Assembly (NCBI GenBank): GCA_003561145.1
Contig: PWXL01000192.1
Coordinates: 1 to 16,881, forward strand
Origin: Candidatus Atribacteria bacterium
Lineage (GTDB): Bacteria; Atribacterota; Atribacteria; Atribacterales; Atribacteraceae
DNA: 16,881 nt
Reading direction: 5' to 3'
Shown: in pieces, positions 13,320 to 16,881 of the stretch
How the letters are laid out: each line of letters begins with the position of its first letter
How positions within the stretch are numbered: position 1 is the first letter of the stretch
The notes under the pieces: model-generated
Databases searched by the model: none
What the model was told of the DNA's origin: nothing
The model's input: only the letters and a program-made list of their open reading frames with translations
Translations under genes and position numbers: made by a program

Positions 13320-14732
13320 ATGAACATAAGCAGAAGGAGTATCCTTGTATTTTTGGTTGTTGTGTTCGCCATTCCGCTACTCATCGGTGGGATATCGGCA
13401 GCAGAAGTTATTCCTAACGACGCAAACATAGTAGCAGATATAGCGGAAGAGGTGGGACCATCGGTTGTGTATATCGACACGGTAAGGTATGCAACCATTC
13501 GGCGTAGCCCCTTTAGTCCATTTTTTGACGATCCCTTTTTCCGCAGATTCTTTGACCTGCCCGAGGAAGAAATGGAACGCCAGATACCGCGGAGAGGTGT
13601 CGGATCTGGTTTTATATTTCGTGAAGACGGGTATATATTAACGAATCACCATGTCGTCGCGGGCGCCGAAGAGATTACCGTGACTCTGCTTGATGGCAGG
13701 GAATTCACCGGACGAGTTATCGGAGCCGATCCTATGACCGATCTCGCGGTTGTCCAGGTAGATGCAGAAGGTCTTCCTACTGTTACATTGGGCGATTCCG
13801 ATGCCGCCCGGGTCGGCGAGTGGGTAGTGGCTATAGGAAATCCCTACGGTCTTGCACACACTGTGACCGTGGGTGTGTTGAGTGCCAAGGGACGCCCTAT
13901 CACCGCGGGAGATACCGGCAGGGAGTATGAAAATTTCCTGCAGACGGATGCAGCCATCAACCCGGGAAACAGTGGAGGGCCGTTGCTCAATATACATGGA
14001 GAAGTGATCGGTATCAATACGGCTATTATTCCATTTGCCCAGGGGTTGGGTTTTGCCATACCAATCAATCTTGCCGAAGAACTTCTGGATGACCTGATTG
14101 AACTGGGAAGAGTTATCCGAGCATGGCTCGGTGTGTATATCCAGGACTTGACTCCTGAAATTGCTTTACAGTTCGGCCGTGAAGAGACAAAAGGAGCCCT
14201 GGTGGCCGAGATCCAGGTAGACAGCCCCGCTGAACACGCCGGTCTGCAACGTGGGGATATTATCTTGAGAGTTGAAGACGAAGCAATCGAGGATGTCCGG
14301 GACCTCCAGCAAGTGATACGATCACACCGACCGGGCGATGTTGTTACCATTGAAGTCTGGCGGGACAACGAACTCATTACCCTGGAAGCGGAACTCCAGG
14401 AGTTAGAGCAGGAATTGGACATTCCAACATTTGAACCCATGGTGGACATGGGTATGGAGATCACGCAGATAACCCCTGAAAAAGTGGAACAATTCGACTT
14501 GAGGGTCACTCAGGGCTTGGTGATTACCGATGTTGGAGCCGGCAGCCCGGCTGATGAGGCAGGTTTACGGCCCGGGGATGTTGTTCTGGAAATAAACAGG
14601 CAAGAAGTACTCACGGTTGAAGACTGGCTTGCGGTGACCGCCGCGTTGACTCCGGGCGATACCGCACTGTTACTGATAGTGAGGGGCGATCGTTCATATT
14701 ACGTTCCTGTGCAGGTGGAGGAACGGGAGTAA
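13320..14732 (+). CDS. HtrA/DegP serine protease with two PDZ domains
   Basis: A DegP/MucD-type protease and chaperone that degrades misfolded proteins outside the cytoplasm. The start is ATG 13320, 9 bases after a strong GGAGG (13306-13310); GTG 13314 is too close. In the 470 residues, a signal or anchor segment spans about 5-28 (ISAAE end). The trypsin-like domain has the full triad: His111 in LTNHHVV, Asp141 in MTDLAVVQVD and Ser218 in GNSGGPLLN. PDZ1 (about 268-358) contains AWLGVYIQDL and SPAEHAGLQRGDIIL; PDZ2 (about 378-465) contains SPADEAGLRPGDVVLEIN. Two PDZ domains match DegP/MucD, whereas Bacillus HtrA has one. Last gene of the sigma cassette; the usual target of such a regulon. 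Confidence 0.96.
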   Translation: MNISRRSILVFLVVVFAIPLLIGGISAAEVIPNDANIVADIAEEVGPSVVYIDTVRYATIRRSPFSPFFDDPFFRRFFDLPEEEMERQIPRRGVGSGFIFREDGYILTNHHVVAGAEEITVTLLDGREFTGRVIGADPMTDLAVVQVDAEGLPTVTLGDSDAARVGEWVVAIGNPYGLAHTVTVGVLSAKGRPITAGDTGREYENFLQTDAAINPGNSGGPLLNIHGEVIGINTAIIPFAQGLGFAIPINLAEELLDDLIELGRVIRAWLGVYIQDLTPEIALQFGREETKGALVAEIQVDSPAEHAGLQRGDIILRVEDEAIEDVRDLQQVIRSHRPGDVVTIEVWRDNELITLEAELQELEQELDIPTFEPMVDMGMEITQITPEKVEQFDLRVTQGLVITDVGAGSPADEAGLRPGDVVLEINRQEVLTVEDWLAVTAALTPGDTALLLIVRGDRSYYVPVQVEERE

Positions 14733-14751
14733 AAAAACCTGGCCTCTGGTA

Positions 14752-15636
14752 ATGGAAACAGACAAGGAGTGGGGTACCCTGGTGTTTTGCCCCACTCCTA
14801 TCGGGAATTTGCAGGATATAACCTTGCGTACCCTGCAGGCAATGCGGCAGGCTGATTGTATTGTATGCGAGGACACGCGGGTTACACGAAAACTCCTTTC
14901 TCACTATCATATCCATAAACCCCTGGTGTCTTTTCACAAAGATAATGTGAAAAGTGCGATAGAAGGTATTCTCCGTATTTTGGAAGAGGGAAAAAATTGT
15001 GTCCTGGTGACTGACGCCGGAACTCCCGGTATCCAGGATCCCGGAAGTGAACTCATACCGGAACTGGAAAAAAGGGATATTCCTTTTGTAGTTCTTCCCG
15101 GCCCCTCTGCGGTTCTTCCCGCAGTTGTGTATTCAGGATTTGCAAGTGATGGCTTTATTTTTTTAGGTTTTCTCCCCCAACGTAAGGCCGAGCGTATGCG
15201 TGTACTGCAGAATATGTCCTCTGTAACTCTTCCCATAGTTTTTTTCCTTTCTCCCCATCGCCTGTATGATATGCTTGAAGAAGTTGGTGGAATATTCGGA
15301 GACCAGAGAGAAGCGATACTGTGCCGGGAAATCACCAAGCTCTACGAGGAGCGTATCAGGGGTACACTTCACGAACTTGGAGAACTTACGCGGGAAAAGA
15401 ACCGCAAACTGCGTGGAGAACTGGTTCTTGTCGTTCGAGGGGCCCAGCGGGACATCAAGAAAAAAGGGAAAGAAGTTCCTTCTGAACTCTTCTCCCTGGC
15501 TCGTGAACTTGTAGCAAGGGGGCTCAGCCGCAAAGAGGGGGGTGAGATTATAAGCACTCATTTTCCGGTGCGGAAAAACACTATTAAAAGATATTTACAC
15601 AATCCCGGTTCGGTTGATTTTACGAAGGAAAATTGA
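14752..15636 (+). CDS. rsmI: 16S rRNA (cytidine1402-2'-O)-methyltransferase
   Basis: RsmI methylates the 2'-OH of C1402 in 16S rRNA with SAM, fine-tuning decoding in the P site. The 294 residues show the tetrapyrrole-methylase-type fold: TPIGNLQDITLRTL, CEDTRVTRKLL, SFHKDN, VTDAGTPGIQDPG (usually AGMPGISDPG), LPGPSAVLPAV, SPHRL and REITKLYEE, with a C-terminal RsmI extension. The ATG at 14752 has only a weak site (CTCTGGTA); an in-frame GTG at 14782 follows AGGAG but loses the usual GTL start, so I keep 14752. It lies 19 bases after the HtrA gene. In Bacillus, rsmI is a near neighbour of ricT, so the stress cassette separates the two here. Confidence 0.95.
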   Translation: METDKEWGTLVFCPTPIGNLQDITLRTLQAMRQADCIVCEDTRVTRKLLSHYHIHKPLVSFHKDNVKSAIEGILRILEEGKNCVLVTDAGTPGIQDPGSELIPELEKRDIPFVVLPGPSAVLPAVVYSGFASDGFIFLGFLPQRKAERMRVLQNMSSVTLPIVFFLSPHRLYDMLEEVGGIFGDQREAILCREITKLYEERIRGTLHELGELTREKNRKLRGELVLVVRGAQRDIKKKGKEVPSELFSLARELVARGLSRKEGGEIISTHFPVRKNTIKRYLHNPGSVDFTKEN

Positions 15637-15642
15637 TTTAAT
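15614..15642 (+). promoter_or_regulatory. Candidate promoter for pstCA
   Basis: TTGATT (15614-15619), a 17-base spacer and TTTAAT (15637-15642) at the very end of rsmI, giving a start near 15649 and a short leader before the ATG at 15663. Both hexamers are close to consensus. No clear Pho box repeat is seen around it. Confidence 0.4.
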
Positions 15643-15662
15643 AGTACGGGCTTTTGGGGGTG

Positions 15663-16544
15663 ATGGAGATACGAAAAAAGAGATGGGAAACGCCTGAAAT
15701 TCTTCTCTTTCTGGTAGCATTGTCCTCCCTTTTTTTTCTCATAGGCATTATCTTGACTCTTTTTTGGGAAGGGATTCCCGCTTTTCAGCATATACGTTTG
15801 TCCGAGTTTCTGTTCGGAAGACGCTGGCTCCCAACTGCCGACCCGCCGCAATTGGGACTCCTGCCTCTTTTTACCGGTTCTTTGCTGGTCACGGTGGGTT
15901 CATTATTGTTCGCTGTCCCGCTGGGTATCTTTTCCGCTTTTTTTTTAGCGGAAATATGCCCTTATAAAATGAGAGAGCTCCTCAAGCCTGTTATCGAGAT
16001 GTTGGCAGGCATTCCTTCAGTCGTGTATGGGTTTTTTGGTGTGGTCATACTGGGGCCCTCTATTCGTGAGCTCTTCTCACTCCCCACAGGCTTGACGGCT
16101 TTTACCGCTTCGTTTCTCCTGGGGGTAATGGCTGTTCCTTCTATTGTCAGTGTTGCAGAAGATGCCATTACATCGGTTCCGAGGGATTATCGCGAGGCAT
16201 CTTTCGCCCTGGGAGCGACCCATTGGGAAACTATACGCCATACCATTTTTCCGGCGTCTTTCTCCGGAATAGGCGCGTCTATCGTATTGGGCACAGGACG
16301 GATAATCGGCGAAACCATGACCGTTTTGATGGTGGCAGGTGGTGCGGCGGTAATACCTACCTCGCTCTTTCAACCGGTTCGCACTATGACCGCATCGCTG
16401 GCTGCGGAAATGGCCGAAGCCCCTTTTCGTGGTCTCCATTATAGAACCTTATTTTCTGTTGGAATCGTACTGTTTATGGTGACCCTATTGTTGAACCTCG
16501 TGGTCGAGCATATGGTGCATAAGTACCATTCGAGGATCCGATAA
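15663..16544 (+). CDS. pstC: Phosphate ABC transporter permease PstC
   Basis: One of the two membrane subunits of the high-affinity phosphate importer PstSCAB. The 293 residues have hydrophobic segments near 14-38, 72-100, 112-130, 140-160, 205-225 and 255-280 (about six helices). The permease EAA loop is clear in YREASFALGATHWETIRHTIFP, which contacts the ATPase PstB. PAFQHIRLSEFLFGRRWLP in the first external loop is typical of PstC. ATG 15663 was chosen over an in-frame TTG at 15654 and GTG at 15660; GGGGGT lies directly before it, so the start is uncertain by three codons. The stop overlaps the pstA start (TAATG). No pstS is found upstream. Confidence 0.95.
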   Translation: MEIRKKRWETPEILLFLVALSSLFFLIGIILTLFWEGIPAFQHIRLSEFLFGRRWLPTADPPQLGLLPLFTGSLLVTVGSLLFAVPLGIFSAFFLAEICPYKMRELLKPVIEMLAGIPSVVYGFFGVVILGPSIRELFSLPTGLTAFTASFLLGVMAVPSIVSVAEDAITSVPRDYREASFALGATHWETIRHTIFPASFSGIGASIVLGTGRIIGETMTVLMVAGGAAVIPTSLFQPVRTMTASLAAEMAEAPFRGLHYRTLFSVGIVLFMVTLLLNLVVEHMVHKYHSRIR

Positions 16545-16881
16545 TGGACACGGTCATAAGGAAAAAGTACTTTATCCAAAAGGTCTGGTTCTTGGTTTTC
16601 GGGGTTTCTATAGGAATAGTTTGCCTGATGCTGGGGGTGATAATAGCCTTTGTTGCCCTGAGGGGAGTTCAGGTCTTGAGTTGGGAGTTTCTCACGTCAA
16701 TGCCGCGGAGGGGTATGACCGAAGGAGGGATATTACCAGCCATAGTGGGCACTTTTTATCTTGTTGTCGGTGCTATTGTGGTATCCATGCCGCTGGGTAT
16801 ACTCTCTGCGGTGTACCTGCATGAATACGCCCGGCAAAGTTTTTTTTTGCGGGCGTTGAGGGTATCTATCCAATGCCTGGC
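16544..16881 (+). CDS. pstA: Phosphate ABC transporter permease PstA, 3' end outside window
   Basis: ATG at 16544 overlaps the pstC stop by one base, and the frame stays open to the window edge (112 codons). The product begins MDTVIRKKYFIQKVWFLVFG with a first membrane helix at about 14-38. It then has the PstA hallmarks SWEFLTSMPR (46-55), GGILPAIVGTFYLV (61-74) and MPLGILSAVYLHEYA, which run into the second helix pair before the EAA loop that must lie beyond the edge. Partner of PstC in the phosphate channel; translational coupling keeps the two in balance. Family assignment good from neighbour and motifs; the C-terminal half is unseen. Confidence 0.92.
   Translation, partial: MDTVIRKKYFIQKVWFLVFGVSIGIVCLMLGVIIAFVALRGVQVLSWEFLTSMPRRGMTEGGILPAIVGTFYLVVGAIVVSMPLGILSAVYLHEYARQSFFLRALRVSIQCL

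Noticed and set aside
13844..14509. Long open frame on the minus strand opposite the HtrA gene
   Set aside because: Low-complexity Ser/Arg-rich translation with no motif; the plus strand encodes a complete HtrA with triad and PDZ domains.
1..16881. tRNA, rRNA, CRISPR, transposase or phage signatures
   Set aside because: None seen by reading both strands; no regularly spaced repeats, no terminal inverted repeats around a transposase, no mobile-element proteins.

Overview
The window (about 48% GC by eye) reads as a chromosomal segment from an anaerobe-like bacterium of the Bacillota or a deep allied lineage such as Atribacterota. The run tmk, darA-type PII-like gene, holB, ricT and rsmI is the familiar Bacillus/Clostridia replication-neighbourhood cluster, and the R3H/Ycf45-type ATPase in front of it also fits that range. 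The lineage is an inference from gene content only. I see no rRNA, tRNA, CRISPR array, insertion sequence or phage gene.

Layout. (1) 2-2345, plus strand: the 3' part of purN, then purD and purE, joined by 4-bp ATGA overlaps (purine biosynthesis). (2) 2400-6265, minus strand: a metallophosphoesterase with an altered first motif, a ParB/Srx-fold DGHHR protein, a family 4 uracil-DNA glycosylase, and a radical SAM protein that has its own promoter, a possible palindromic operator and a strong terminator. (3) 6266-6450: a divergent promoter region. (4) 6451-11096, plus strand: R3H-AAA ATPase, tmk, darA-like gene, holB and ricT, packed with overlaps or gaps of a few to a few tens of bases. (5) 11275-14732, plus strand: an ECF sigma factor, a zinc anti-sigma factor with one membrane segment, an RseB/MucB-like exported sensor and a two-PDZ HtrA/DegP protease. 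(6) 14752-16881, plus strand: rsmI, pstC and the 5' part of pstA.

How the genes work together. Block 5 has the same order of parts as the proteobacterial algU-mucA-mucB-mucD (rpoE-rseA-rseB plus degP) envelope-stress circuit. Here it sits between ricT and rsmI, which lie close together in Bacillus. Block 2 holds the least understood genes: a phosphoesterase missing a metal-ligand histidine, adjacent to a ParB/Srx-fold protein that carries an unexpected cysteine cluster. Block 6 begins a phosphate ABC transporter whose binding-protein gene is not next to pstC.

Most gene calls are secure at family level. The radical SAM product, the phosphoesterase/DGHHR pair and two short upstream reading frames are of unknown function.
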